From Thermoplasmata archaeon (lineage in GTDB: Archaea; Thermoplasmatota; Thermoplasmata; Thermoplasmatales; Thermoplasmataceae), in contig JAKAAU010000036.1 in NCBI GenBank assembly GCA_021802165.1, positions 1-9,806 on the forward strand: a DNA stretch of 9,806 nt. Direction: 5' to 3'. This document shows, one piece after another, positions 1 to 6,734 of the stretch. Position numbers and translations under genes: made by a program. How positions within the stretch are numbered: the first letter of the stretch is position 1; every line of letters starts with the position of its first letter. The notes beneath the pieces were generated by a model that was given only the letters and a program-made list of their open reading frames with translations, was not told the origin of the DNA and searched no databases.

Positions 1-775
1 AGGCGCCGTAATGGGGACAACATTTACTGGCGCCTTTGATGATGTCAGGAAAATCAATGCATTGCTTGAAAAACTGAAACAGGAGAAGGGCATCGATGTT
101 CCGGTGCATGTGGATGCCGCCTCGGCGGGATTTATCACTCCTTTTATTGAGCCGGGCCTCGAATGGGATTTCAGGCTGAGCCATGTAAAATCTATAAATG
201 TATCCGGACACAAATTCGGCCTGGTCTACCCTGGAATAGGATGGCTTCTGTTCAAGGACAAATCTGATCTGCCTGATGACCTTGTTTTTTATGTGAATTA
301 TCTGGGCAATGATATGCCGACGTACACACTGAATTTCTCGAAAAGTTCATCGAATATCGCACCACAGTACTATAATATCATAAGGCTGGGGAAATCAGGG
401 TACAGGCGCATAGCTGAAAATATGATGACAAATGCAAGATACCTTGGTGAGAAACTGGGAAAAATTAGAAATTTAGAGGTTATAAGCAATGCAGAGCATA
501 TACCGGTAGTTACATTCAAACAGAAAAGCAGGGACGTATACGACCTATTTGAACTGTCATCTGCAATAAGAAGTTATGGATGGATAGTTCCTGCCTATGC
601 CCTTCCTGCAGATGCATCTGAAACAGTTCTCATGAGGATAGTTGTCAGGGAAAGCTTCAGCAGGGACATGGCTGACCTGTTCCTTGACAGCCTGAAGAAG
701 GCCATGGATTCATTATCCGGAGAACGTGTCAAAAAATCAGGAGTATCCCCGAGAAGGGGGCACCCTGTATCATAA
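1..775 (+). CDS. gad: Glutamate decarboxylase, PLP-dependent (5' part missing)
   Basis: Group II PLP-dependent decarboxylase converting glutamate plus a proton to GABA and CO2 in the cytoplasm. The reading frame is open to the left edge (codons begin at base 2, reading G-A-V-M-G-T-T), so the ATG at 11 is internal and the N-terminal half lies outside. Seen: the LGTT-like stretch; HVDAA with the Asp that pairs with the PLP ring nitrogen (residue 35 counting from the internal Met); SGHK with the Schiff-base Lys 33 residues later, the same spacing as E. coli GadB Asp243-Lys276; then FGLVYPGIGW, a VNYLGND block and QYYNIIRLG, all close to GadB. About 186 residues follow the Lys, so the C-terminus is complete. 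It ends in a basic tail (RRGHPVS); a His near the end recalls the pH-sensing tail of GadB, but that parallel is only a suggestion. It converges on hisIE with one base between stops. Confidence 0.92.
   Translation, partial: GAVMGTTFTGAFDDVRKINALLEKLKQEKGIDVPVHVDAASAGFITPFIEPGLEWDFRLSHVKSINVSGHKFGLVYPGIGWLLFKDKSDLPDDLVFYVNYLGNDMPTYTLNFSKSSSNIAPQYYNIIRLGKSGYRRIAENMMTNARYLGEKLGKIRNLEVISNAEHIPVVTFKQKSRDVYDLFELSSAIRSYGWIVPAYALPADASETVLMRIVVRESFSRDMADLFLDSLKKAMDSLSGERVKKSGVSPRRGHPVS
731..736 (-). terminator. T-run, candidate terminator of the his operon
   Basis: On the minus strand six T residues occur about 41 bases after the hisIE stop, inside the 3' end of the gad gene. A small CCCC/GGGG hairpin (747-760) lies just before it. 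Archaeal termination commonly relies on T-runs; no transcript end is known here. Confidence 0.35.
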
Positions 776-776
776 A

Positions 777-1388
777 CTATTTTTTATTTCTCCTTGAAAG
801 TTCGTTCATGATATCAGAAAATTTTATTCCTTCATATGCAAGATATACAGTAAGATGGTACATCAGGTCGGCAGTTTCATAAATTATCCTCTCCTTCCCC
901 TGGGCCAGCACAGTTTCCACTGCTTCCTCACCAACCTTTTTCCTTATGTTCTCCTCGCCTGAGTTAAAAAGTTCGGTTGTGTATGAATTGGGTCTTGGAT
1001 TATGCCTTGTCCGGTTTACAAGTTCTTCCAGGTTGAGAAGGACCTCCATGGAGTAGTCAATGTTTTCTCCCTGTTCAACGGTGCCAATTTTCCTGAAACA
1101 GCTTCTGGTTCCGAGATGGCATGCACTTCCCTTCTGATCCACCATGAAAAGAAGTGAATCACCATCACAGTCAACCATCACATCATGGATTTTCTGGATA
1201 TTTCCGCTCACCTCTCCCTTCATTCTTATCCTATCCTTGCTCCTGGAGTAGTAATGCATTAATCCTGTTTCAATGCTTTTTCGATATGCTTCCATATTCA
1301 TGTATCCCAGTGTCAGTACTTCTCCTGTGCTGTAATCCTGTACAACCACAGGAATTACTCCATCAAAATCGAAATTATAATCTAACAT
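777..1388 (-). CDS. hisIE: Bifunctional phosphoribosyl-AMP cyclohydrolase / phosphoribosyl-ATP pyrophosphatase
   Basis: Performs steps 2 and 3 of histidine synthesis: PR-ATP hydrolysis to PR-AMP, then opening of the adenine ring to ProFAR. The HisI domain spans about residues 1-105 with YYSRSK (46-51), KGEVSGN (57-63), the metal-binding DCDGD (73-77) and zinc-ligand residues C74, C90 and C97 in the CHLGTRSC stretch. The HisE domain spans about 115-203 with the acidic helices of the MazG-like fold (GEEAVE at 153-158 and ETADLMYH at 171-178). At 203 residues it has the normal length of the fused enzyme. The usual Trp of the LW.KGE motif is replaced (IRMKGE). It is the last gene of the operon. 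Its start overlaps the hisF end by 14 bases, with no strong SD (only GGTATAA before ATG), so it probably depends on translational coupling. Confidence 0.97.
   Translation of the reverse strand: MLDYNFDFDGVIPVVVQDYSTGEVLTLGYMNMEAYRKSIETGLMHYYSRSKDRIRMKGEVSGNIQKIHDVMVDCDGDSLLFMVDQKGSACHLGTRSCFRKIGTVEQGENIDYSMEVLLNLEELVNRTRHNPRPNSYTTELFNSGEENIRKKVGEEAVETVLAQGKERIIYETADLMYHLTVYLAYEGIKFSDIMNELSRRNKK
780..789 (+). terminator. T-run, candidate terminator of gad
   Basis: TTTTTTATTT begins five bases after the gad stop codon. It lies antisense within the last codons of hisIE. The CCCC-GAGAA-GGGG hairpin at 747-760 precedes it. The two convergent transcripts would therefore overlap at their 3' ends. 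Confidence 0.4.
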
Positions 1389-2127
1389 TTATACCATGCT
1401 CCCGTAAATATTTCTTTATATCCACTGCACTGTATATTCCCCTGTGGAATATTGAAGCCGCCAGTGCGCCATCAGCTCCAGCATTGAATGCTCCAAGGAA
1501 ATCCCCTGGACCGCCGGCACCTCCCGATGCTATTACAGGTATGTCCACATTTTCCACCATATCCCTTATGAGGTTAATATCGAAACCGCTCATTGTCCCA
1601 TCAGTGTTAATAGACGTGACAAGAAGCTCGCCTGCACCCAGGGAAGCTACTGTTTTTCCCCATTCAATGGCATCCATGCCTGTGTCTATAGAACCGCCAT
1701 TTATACATACACGGTACTTTCCATTGCTGTACATGGCATCTATTGCTATTACAGTATTGGCTGATCCTATGCGATCCGAAATCTTCCCGATGATCTCCGG
1801 ATGCTTCACAGCATAAGTATTTATAAAAATCTTATCTGCGCCGTTTCTAATTATAGATACCATGTCATCCAGATCCGATAAACCACCCCCAACAGTGAAC
1901 GGTATACTTATCTCAGAAGCCACCCTTTTTACAAGGTCAGATAGAATTTTCCTTCTGTCGGCAGTTGCCATGATATCCAGAAACACAATTTCATCCATGC
2001 CTTCAGATACATAGCGTTTTGCCAGATCAACAGGATCTCCAGAATCCTGAATGTTCTGAAAATTTACGCCCTTTACAACCCTTCCACCGGCTATGTCAAG
2101 TGCTGCAATTATTCTTTTTGCAAGCAT
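1375..2127 (-). CDS. hisF: Imidazole glycerol phosphate synthase, cyclase subunit HisF
   Basis: (beta/alpha)8-barrel subunit that uses ammonia delivered by HisH to turn PRFAR into imidazole glycerol phosphate and AICAR. It aligns without gaps to Thermotoga HisF over most of its 250 residues. Catalytic D11 (AALDI) and D130 (IAIDA) are present, as are all four residues of the ammonia gate, R5, E46, K99 and E167. The phosphate-binding GGG (80-82) and ASGGAG (200-205) loops are intact. The usual TSID.DGT motif reads TSINTDGT, so position 174 is Asn instead of Asp; D176 is kept. The start is well supported by GGAGG seven bases before ATG. It overlaps the end of hisA by 19 bases and the start of hisIE by 14. 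Fully functional by its residues. Confidence 0.98.
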   Translation of the reverse strand: MLAKRIIAALDIAGGRVVKGVNFQNIQDSGDPVDLAKRYVSEGMDEIVFLDIMATADRRKILSDLVKRVASEISIPFTVGGGLSDLDDMVSIIRNGADKIFINTYAVKHPEIIGKISDRIGSANTVIAIDAMYSNGKYRVCINGGSIDTGMDAIEWGKTVASLGAGELLVTSINTDGTMSGFDINLIRDMVENVDIPVIASGGAGGPGDFLGAFNAGADGALAASIFHRGIYSAVDIKKYLREHGINVRL

Positions 2128-2798
2128 ATTAAGTCCTCCATGCTTATCCCACCTTTATAGAGGGCCTTGCCTATAATTACGCCATCGAATCCTGCCTTCT
2201 CGATCCGGTATATATCATGGATAGAGCCCACGCCTCCTGCATATATAAAATAGCCGGAATCCCAGAATCTCTCTATATTGCTGATGCTCCCTGTTCCGTC
2301 CCTGTCTATTGATGTAAATATGAAGCGATCCACCAACCCACTAACCTCTGAGTAGAAATCCCTGTAATCTATGGTAGTTACCCTGTTCCATCCACCATAT
2401 TTTATCAGACCGTTATAAGCATCGATGCTCACTGTGATATTTTTGAATTTTGATGCTGTGTCCTCCAGAAATTTTCTGTCGAGTGCTGCGCTTCCTATAA
2501 TTACACTATCAATGCCGGCAGAATATCCGGTTTTTATTGATTCTGGAGTTCTGAACCCCCCGCCTGCCTGTATGAAAGATGGGACAGATGCCCTTATTTC
2601 ACCTATCACATTCATATTTACAGGCATCCCGGTGAATGCACCTTCAAGGTCCACTATATGGAGTTTGCTGGAAATTTTTGAGAACTTTTCTGCAAATAGA
2701 ATAGGATTTCCATACTCTTCTCTTGTGGATATGTCCCCTCTGGTAAGAGACACTGCCTGTCCCCTGTAAATATCTATGGCAGGGTATATATCTATCAT
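2109..2798 (-). CDS. hisA: ProFAR isomerase HisA
   Basis: 1-(5-phosphoribosyl)-5-[(5-phosphoribosylamino)methylideneamino]imidazole-4-carboxamide isomerase, an Amadori rearrangement in a (beta/alpha)8 barrel homologous to HisF. Seen: PAID with the catalytic Asp at 9, VDLEGA (49-54), QAGGGFR (77-83), the second catalytic Asp at 126 (VSIDA), GGW (135-137), TSIDRDGTG (162-170) and the C-terminal phosphate loop AGGVGS (187-192). Length 229 is slightly below the usual 235-245. The start overlaps the hisH stop by 4 bases (ATGA type), with GGGGTG as SD. No sign of the dual HisA/TrpF (PriA) type is obvious, but trpF activity cannot be excluded from sequence. Confidence 0.97.
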   Translation of the reverse strand: MIDIYPAIDIYRGQAVSLTRGDISTREEYGNPILFAEKFSKISSKLHIVDLEGAFTGMPVNMNVIGEIRASVPSFIQAGGGFRTPESIKTGYSAGIDSVIIGSAALDRKFLEDTASKFKNITVSIDAYNGLIKYGGWNRVTTIDYRDFYSEVSGLVDRFIFTSIDRDGTGSISNIERFWDSGYFIYAGGVGSIHDIYRIEKAGFDGVIIGKALYKGGISMEDLICLQKE

Positions 2799-3364
2799 GA
2801 AAGCACCCCGAAGTTTTTTAGAAGCCTTATACCTGTATCTCCTGACTTTTCCGGGTGGAACTGGATTCCGTATATATTTTCATACGCTATTCCTGAAGTG
2901 AAATACCCCATATAATCAGTTTCCATTGCCCGGTATCCAGTATCAGGCACGTAATAGGAATGCATAAAATAAAAGAATGAATTGTCCGGTATTCCCTGCA
3001 TTATTGGAAGATCGATTATATTCCTAACCTGATTCCATCCCATGTGTGTGGTTTTAACCCCTGAAAATTTCCTAACCCTGCCGGGAATAATTCCAAAACC
3101 TTTTCCAGGGCCTTCCTCACTGGAATCGAATAAGATTTCCAGCCCGAGGCATATGCCGAGATATGGTATTCCTGATCTAATCCTGTCAATGAGCGTATCC
3201 CTGACCGGATTGATAGTTTCCAGTACGTAGGTGAACGATCCCACGCCGGGAAATATTATTTTTTCTGCACGTTCAATATCATATTGATTTGATGTAATTT
3301 TTCCTCCAGTAACCCTTTCTATGGTGGAAAGGTTTGCTGTTCCGGTATCTATAATGGCAATCAT
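2795..3364 (-). CDS. hisH: Imidazole glycerol phosphate synthase, glutaminase subunit HisH
   Basis: Class I glutamine amidotransferase that hydrolyses glutamine and passes ammonia to HisF. The catalytic triad is visible: C72 in GICLG (70-74), H170 and E172 in FHPEKSG. The oxyanion-strand region PGVGSF is at 39-44. The N-terminal strand reads IDTGTANL where most HisH have IDYG.GN. At 189 residues it is slightly short for the family (about 195-215). The ATG overlaps the hisB stop by 4 bases and is preceded by AAAGGGGAC as SD. It lies two genes before hisF, separated from it by hisA, the common archaeal and bacterial H-A-F order. Confidence 0.97.
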   Translation of the reverse strand: MIAIIDTGTANLSTIERVTGGKITSNQYDIERAEKIIFPGVGSFTYVLETINPVRDTLIDRIRSGIPYLGICLGLEILFDSSEEGPGKGFGIIPGRVRKFSGVKTTHMGWNQVRNIIDLPIMQGIPDNSFFYFMHSYYVPDTGYRAMETDYMGYFTSGIAYENIYGIQFHPEKSGDTGIRLLKNFGVLS

Positions 3365-3891
3365 ATTGTCCCCTTTGTGCTTTTCAAATACTGATTTTCC
3401 TGAATGGCGGTTCCCATTGCTGTTCCCAGTGATTTGAATATGTTTTCAGTAATATGGTGGGCATTTTTTCCGTACATCATGACAACGTGAAGGGTCAGTG
3501 GCACTGTTCTTGCAAGCGCCCATAGGAATTCATATACAAGGCCGATTTCAAAACCCTCTGAATCCGTAAAATTTACATCGAAGTTTATGTACGCCCTTGA
3601 AATATCCAGTGAAACCATTACAAGAGATTCGTCCATGGGCATTGTTGCGTTTCCAAATCTCCTGATGTGCTTTTTGCCTGTATATGAGGATATTTCCTGT
3701 GCCACTGTTATTCCTAGATCCTCCCATAAATGGTGCCTGAGATCGTATTTGCATCTGATGGTTACGGTTTTCTCCATGTAAAAGAATAATGTTTTCATCA
3801 TATGGTCAAGAATAGGGTCTCCGGTTTCTATAGTTGTTTCTGCTGATCCCAGAGAAACTTCTATTTCTGTTTCATTGGTTATTCTGATCAT
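3361..3891 (-). CDS. hisB: Imidazoleglycerol-phosphate dehydratase HisB (monofunctional)
   Basis: Mn-dependent dehydration of IGP to imidazole acetol phosphate; the protein forms large oligomers in the family. There is no phosphatase domain, unlike E. coli HisB. Seen: ILDHM with H30, the first metal motif HHLWED (H53, H54, E57, D58), PMDESL (85-90), LTLH (H135), the second metal motif HHITEN (H145, H146, E149) and FKSLG (152-156). The sequence is unusually divergent: the common DHHTvED motif reads RHHLWED, the His that usually follows LDHM by about eight residues is replaced around F36-Y38-M39, and the conserved SGR reads S-R-A. The length is 176 against about 190-200. A near-perfect SD, GGAGGTGA, ends five bases before the ATG, formed by the last codons of hisD. 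Start and stop both overlap neighbours by 4 bases. Confidence 0.95.
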   Translation of the reverse strand: MIRITNETEIEVSLGSAETTIETGDPILDHMMKTLFFYMEKTVTIRCKYDLRHHLWEDLGITVAQEISSYTGKKHIRRFGNATMPMDESLVMVSLDISRAYINFDVNFTDSEGFEIGLVYEFLWALARTVPLTLHVVMMYGKNAHHITENIFKSLGTAMGTAIQENQYLKSTKGTI

Positions 3892-5015
3892 GATCTCACC
3901 TCCATGGATTTTCTGTGCAGGGGCATATTTTCTATATTTGCCAGTGCAATGCCCAGTTCCCTATCAGCCATGAAGTCGTATCTGGAAACATCTGCAAAGG
4001 AGGTTTTTTTCATGAAATCGTCCACTGTAAGCACTGATGAAAAGCGTGCCGTTCCCCCGGTGGGAAGAAGATGGTTGACTCCAAGGAAGTAGTCACCGGC
4101 AGGTACCGGTGCGTATTCTCCTGTATACACTGCCCCTGCATTTTTTATCCTGCTGAATATCTCCATGGGGCTTGAAGCCAGTATTTCCAGATGCTCAGGA
4201 GCTATCTCATTTGCCTTTGATATGGCCTCTTCCATATTTCTGCAAACAATGATATCCACCCTGCTATTGCCCATATTATCAGGTACCTTTCCTGTGGTCA
4301 GAAGCCATGCCTTTGAACTCAGCCCGTGTTCCAGCTGGGAGTCCAGATCTGCCCTTATATATTCATTGTTTGAATTTTCATCGGATATAACCATTATTTC
4401 AGATGGACCGTAGAGCCCGTCTATTCCGGTTATGCCGAAAACCTGCCTCTTAGCCTCATTCACGTATGAATTTCCGGGTCCGAATATCTTGTCCACCCTG
4501 TTCATCCCTGTACCGAAGGCCATGGCACCTATCGCCTGAATTCCACCGATTTTGTACACCTCTTTTATTCCCAGCATCCCTGCAATATAGAGGGTGTATG
4601 GATTGACCTTGCCGTTATCCATTGGTGCGGTTGCTATTATTATATCCCTTACACCTGCTATCTTTGCGGGTGCACCGATCATCATTACTGTTGATGGAAG
4701 CGGTTTTTTTCCCGGTATATACATGCCTATGCGTTCCAGTGGGGTATACCTTATGCCATATATAGATCCATTAAAGATGCGCATGCGGTCCCTGTTAAGC
4801 TGCATTTCATGATTATCGGTTATACGGTTATACGCCCTTTTTATTACCTCTTTTTCGTAATCCGGTATTGTATTAGCCGCTTCCCTGAATTCTTCCCGCG
4901 ATACCCTTATATCGCCAGCATACCCGTCAAATTTCGCAGAATATTCCATAACTGCATCCAATCCACGTTTTTTAATATCTTCCAGTATATTTCTCACATA
5001 GTTTTCTATTTCCAT
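3888..5015 (-). CDS. hisD: Histidinol dehydrogenase HisD, N-terminally short
   Basis: NAD- and zinc-dependent enzyme for the last two oxidations, L-histidinol to L-histidine. Counting from the GTG at 5024, visible active-site residues are Q230 and H233 (DSQLEHG), E277 and H278 (APEHL), D311 (AGDYFLG) and H370 (PLHRKS), with GPGN (182-185) and GPSE (206-209) of the NAD and substrate loops. The start is taken at ATG 5015 (375 residues) because AGGTGA sits five bases upstream of it. GTG 5024 (378 residues) is possible but lies inside that SD. An in-frame TAG directly before the GTG rules out any longer start, so the roughly 35 N-terminal residues of typical 420-435-residue HisD are truly absent. 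It overlaps the hisG end by 44 bases (53 from the GTG). Confidence 0.96.
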   Translation of the reverse strand: MEIENYVRNILEDIKKRGLDAVMEYSAKFDGYAGDIRVSREEFREAANTIPDYEKEVIKRAYNRITDNHEMQLNRDRMRIFNGSIYGIRYTPLERIGMYIPGKKPLPSTVMMIGAPAKIAGVRDIIIATAPMDNGKVNPYTLYIAGMLGIKEVYKIGGIQAIGAMAFGTGMNRVDKIFGPGNSYVNEAKRQVFGITGIDGLYGPSEIMVISDENSNNEYIRADLDSQLEHGLSSKAWLLTTGKVPDNMGNSRVDIIVCRNMEEAISKANEIAPEHLEILASSPMEIFSRIKNAGAVYTGEYAPVPAGDYFLGVNHLLPTGGTARFSSVLTVDDFMKKTSFADVSRYDFMADRELGIALANIENMPLHRKSMEVRS

Positions 5016-5610
5016 CAGCCTCACCTACCATTTCGATAAATTTGTTTATTTCGTCATACTTAGTTTTCTGGGAAACCCTGTTTACAACAAGAGTTGCCTG
5101 TATATCCATTATTTTTTTTATTTCAACAAGATGATTTTTCCTCATTGTCTCACCTGTCTGGACAATATCTACTATTGCATCTGCTATCCCGGTTTCAGGT
5201 GCCAGCTCCAGGGATCCGTTCAGCCCAATTACATTTGCGTGTATTTCCCTTGAATTAAGGTATTTTTCAGTGATTACTGGATGTTTTGTTGCGATGTCCA
5301 TGCCCTCTAAATCTTCTATTGTATATCCAGCAGGGGCAATTATGCTCAATCTGCATATGCCGAAATTTAATGGCAGAGGAGCAAATAAATCGGCCCCACT
5401 CTCTGCCAGAGAATCTGTTCCGCAAATTCCGATATCACCGGCATACTCTGTGTAAACTGGCACATCTCTGGCTCTCGGGAGTATTATTTCATTGCCATTT
5501 TTCCTGAATACAAGCTTTCTTTCATCGTCTATGTCAATGTCTATCCCTGCTGACTTTAAAAGGTTCATTGAGTTGACCATCAAACGCCCTCTCGGTATTA
5601 CAAATTTCAT
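4972..5610 (-). CDS. hisG: ATP phosphoribosyltransferase, catalytic subunit, short form HisG
   Basis: First committed step of histidine synthesis: ATP + PRPP to N1-phosphoribosyl-ATP. Seen: VIPRGRL (4-10), RARDVPVY (46-53), GICGTDSL (61-68), IATKHPVIT (106-114), LNGSLELAP (130-138) and the PRPP loop [12 protein letters not shown] (145-156). At 212 residues it ends where long-form enzymes begin their ACT-like regulatory domain, so it belongs to the short form (about 200-230 residues), which needs HisZ. The partner gene lies directly upstream and overlaps by 4 bases (ATGA). The SD is GGAGG, seven bases before ATG. The last 15 or so codons overlap hisD in another frame. Feedback inhibition by histidine would act through HisZ in this arrangement. 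Confidence 0.96.
   Translation of the reverse strand: MKFVIPRGRLMVNSMNLLKSAGIDIDIDDERKLVFRKNGNEIILPRARDVPVYTEYAGDIGICGTDSLAESGADLFAPLPLNFGICRLSIIAPAGYTIEDLEGMDIATKHPVITEKYLNSREIHANVIGLNGSLELAPETGIADAIVDIVQTGETMRKNHLVEIKKIMDIQATLVVNRVSQKTKYDEINKFIEMVGEADGNRKLCEKYTGRY
5019..5026 (-). promoter_or_regulatory. Shine-Dalgarno that decides the hisD start
   Basis: AGGTGAGG on the minus strand, complementary to the ACCUCC-type 3' end of 16S rRNA. It is placed five to seven bases before ATG 5015 and overlaps the rival GTG (5024-5022), which has no comparable SD of its own. It lies within the coding sequence of hisG. Confidence 0.6.
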
Positions 5611-6455
5611 TTTCCTGCCTCCATATTTTCAGTATACATTCTGTATACTGCCATGAGATCCATGGTAAATCCACAGGCATTTATGCCGCGAATGCTGTAA
5701 CTGCCACCGCCGCCGATGAATCCAATGCTATTGTATATCTCAAATACAGGACCATTGTAGTAATCAGGCTGCCTCACTGTCCCGAGATCTATAATGACCC
5801 GTGGGTCGTTGACAGATTCTAAAATTTGGTCCAGTATTTCTATCCCGCTATTTCTTGTTCTTGTACCCATAATTTTAATAATTTCGGATCTGTCCTCACT
5901 GTCAATTTTATTTAATGCCTGAAAATCTCTGCTCTTTAGTGCCTTTTTTATATCTGTCCAGTGGCTGCTGGATTTATATTTATCAAAAATACTGGAAACC
6001 CCCATATCAATGCTATAGTTACCCAGCCCGAGCCCGTCCAGAATTTTAATGATAGTTTTTAAAATTTTAACAGTACTGCCCAGGGAATCGCCACCTATTA
6101 TCTCACCACCGGTTTTCAGTGATTCCGCAAGATTCCTATCGCTCTGCTGGGAAACATAAAATATGCTTGAATCTGGTGGGAATTGTTTCTCCATAAGTCT
6201 GAGGGTTATGTCTGGCTCCAGTACAAAGACCTCATTGCGGTGAATAAATCTAAATCCCTCAGTATCATTGGACTTTATAAATGAAGCTGGAAAAACTTCA
6301 TAGAACCCAGAGCTATAGAATGATTCCCGAACTCTGCGGGCTATTTCACCTAGCTTTCTGTCCAGGATCTTCAAGGTTACCACGGGTGAATAGGAAACTC
6401 GATAGCATATCGTTTTTAATGCCTGTCCTCCCGTGATGATGTATATGCCTAACAT
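5607..6455 (-). CDS. hisZ: ATP phosphoribosyltransferase regulatory subunit HisZ (HisRS paralogue)
   Basis: Class II aminoacyl-tRNA-synthetase-like protein resembling the histidyl-tRNA synthetase core. Features in order: an amphipathic N-terminal helix and GFYEVFPASF (50-59), LEPDITLRLM (79-88, corresponding to LRPE.T), YVSQQSDRN and GGEIIGGD (116-123), DYYNGPVFEIY (231-241, like the HisRS DYYTG.VFE motif), a glycine-rich GGGGSYSIRG (248-257, like GGRYD), and GFTMDL (262-267) in place of motif 3, without its Arg. There is no anticodon-binding domain. At 282 residues it is near the 275 of Thermotoga HisZ and much shorter than HisRS. Pairing with a short HisG just downstream supports HisZ over HisRS. 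It is the first operon gene. The ATG at 6455 has no SD and lies about ten bases from the start site predicted by the TATA box. Confidence 0.88.
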   Translation of the reverse strand: MLGIYIITGGQALKTICYRVSYSPVVTLKILDRKLGEIARRVRESFYSSGFYEVFPASFIKSNDTEGFRFIHRNEVFVLEPDITLRLMEKQFPPDSSIFYVSQQSDRNLAESLKTGGEIIGGDSLGSTVKILKTIIKILDGLGLGNYSIDMGVSSIFDKYKSSSHWTDIKKALKSRDFQALNKIDSEDRSEIIKIMGTRTRNSGIEILDQILESVNDPRVIIDLGTVRQPDYYNGPVFEIYNSIGFIGGGGSYSIRGINACGFTMDLMAVYRMYTENMEAGK

Positions 6456-6486
6456 TAACAGTAAAAACTGAAAAGCTGGCGTTAGA

Positions 6487-6495
6487 TTTTATATA
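6487..6495 (-). promoter_or_regulatory. TATA box of the his operon
   Basis: TATATAAAA on the minus strand. An archaeal start site about 25 bases downstream would fall near 6466, giving a leader of roughly ten bases before the hisZ ATG, in keeping with the lack of an SD. A small inverted repeat (CAGT-AAAA-ACTG, 6459-6470) covers the predicted start site. Confidence 0.6.
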
Positions 6496-6661
6496 CATCT
6501 CTGTTTCCATAAAGATGAAATTATAATACAATATATAACTATTGCCGGTAAAATTTATTGTAATAATATTAATTTTGATATTATGATTTTCAATGCCGAC
6601 GGAAATTTTGTGGTTTAATTTATATTATTTATGTAAATTGAATTATGCAAATAACTAGAAA

Positions 6662-6677
6662 ATTTTATTAATAAAAT
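6662..6677. promoter_or_regulatory. 16-bp perfect palindrome, candidate operator
   Basis: ATTTTATTAATAAAAT is identical to its reverse complement over 16 bases. It adjoins and partly overlaps the TATA-like AAAATATATA at 6673-6682, so a dimeric regulator bound here could block TBP. It is wholly A/T, so chance is a real alternative. Confidence 0.3.
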
Positions 6678-6682
6678 ATATA
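6673..6682 (+). promoter_or_regulatory. TATA-like element upstream of the small ORFs
   Basis: AAAATATATA on the plus strand predicts transcription starting near 6703. That is about a dozen bases before a seven-codon ORF (ATG 6715, MNQNNSK, stop 6736-6738) whose TGA overlaps the ATG of the 53-codon ORF as ATGA. The AT-rich surroundings limit the weight of this call. Confidence 0.3.
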
Positions 6683-6734
6683 CAGATAATGCAGGTAGTG
6701 ACGGTCAAAAAAATATGAATCAGAACAATTCTAA

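Larger units (their letters stand above)
6496..6734. other. AT-rich intergenic spacer
   Basis: Region between the his promoter and a small plus-strand ORF. I see no RNA gene, no ORF with a credible start and no insertion-sequence end. It contains a 7-bp-arm inverted repeat (ATAATAT at 6563-6569, ATATTAT at 6578-6584), the palindrome at 6662-6677 and a TATA-like element at 6673-6682. The base composition is much more AT-rich than in the genes around it. Confidence 0.6.

Noticed and set aside
1154..1816. Long plus-strand open frame of 220 codons opposite hisIE and hisF
   Set aside because: The frame lies antisense to two strongly conserved his genes, its translation is low in complexity and Pro/Ser/Ile-rich, and it has no promoter or family match; it is a shadow of the real genes.
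5607..6455. Reading the HisRS-like gene as a histidyl-tRNA synthetase
   Set aside because: It is much too short, lacks the anticodon-binding domain and the motif 3 Arg, and sits before a short HisG that requires HisZ.
6459..6470. CAGT-AAAA-ACTG repeat over the predicted his start site as an operator
   Set aside because: Four-base arms are too short to separate from chance; a single copy gives no support.
6563..6584. Inverted repeat ATAATAT...ATATTAT in the AT-rich spacer
   Set aside because: Seven-base arms made only of A and T are expected by chance in such DNA; noted in the spacer entry, but not claimed as a site.
6583..6618. Short plus-strand ORF reading MIFNADGNFVV
   Set aside because: Only eleven codons, no SD, no hydrophobic or repeated feature, no promoter at the right distance.
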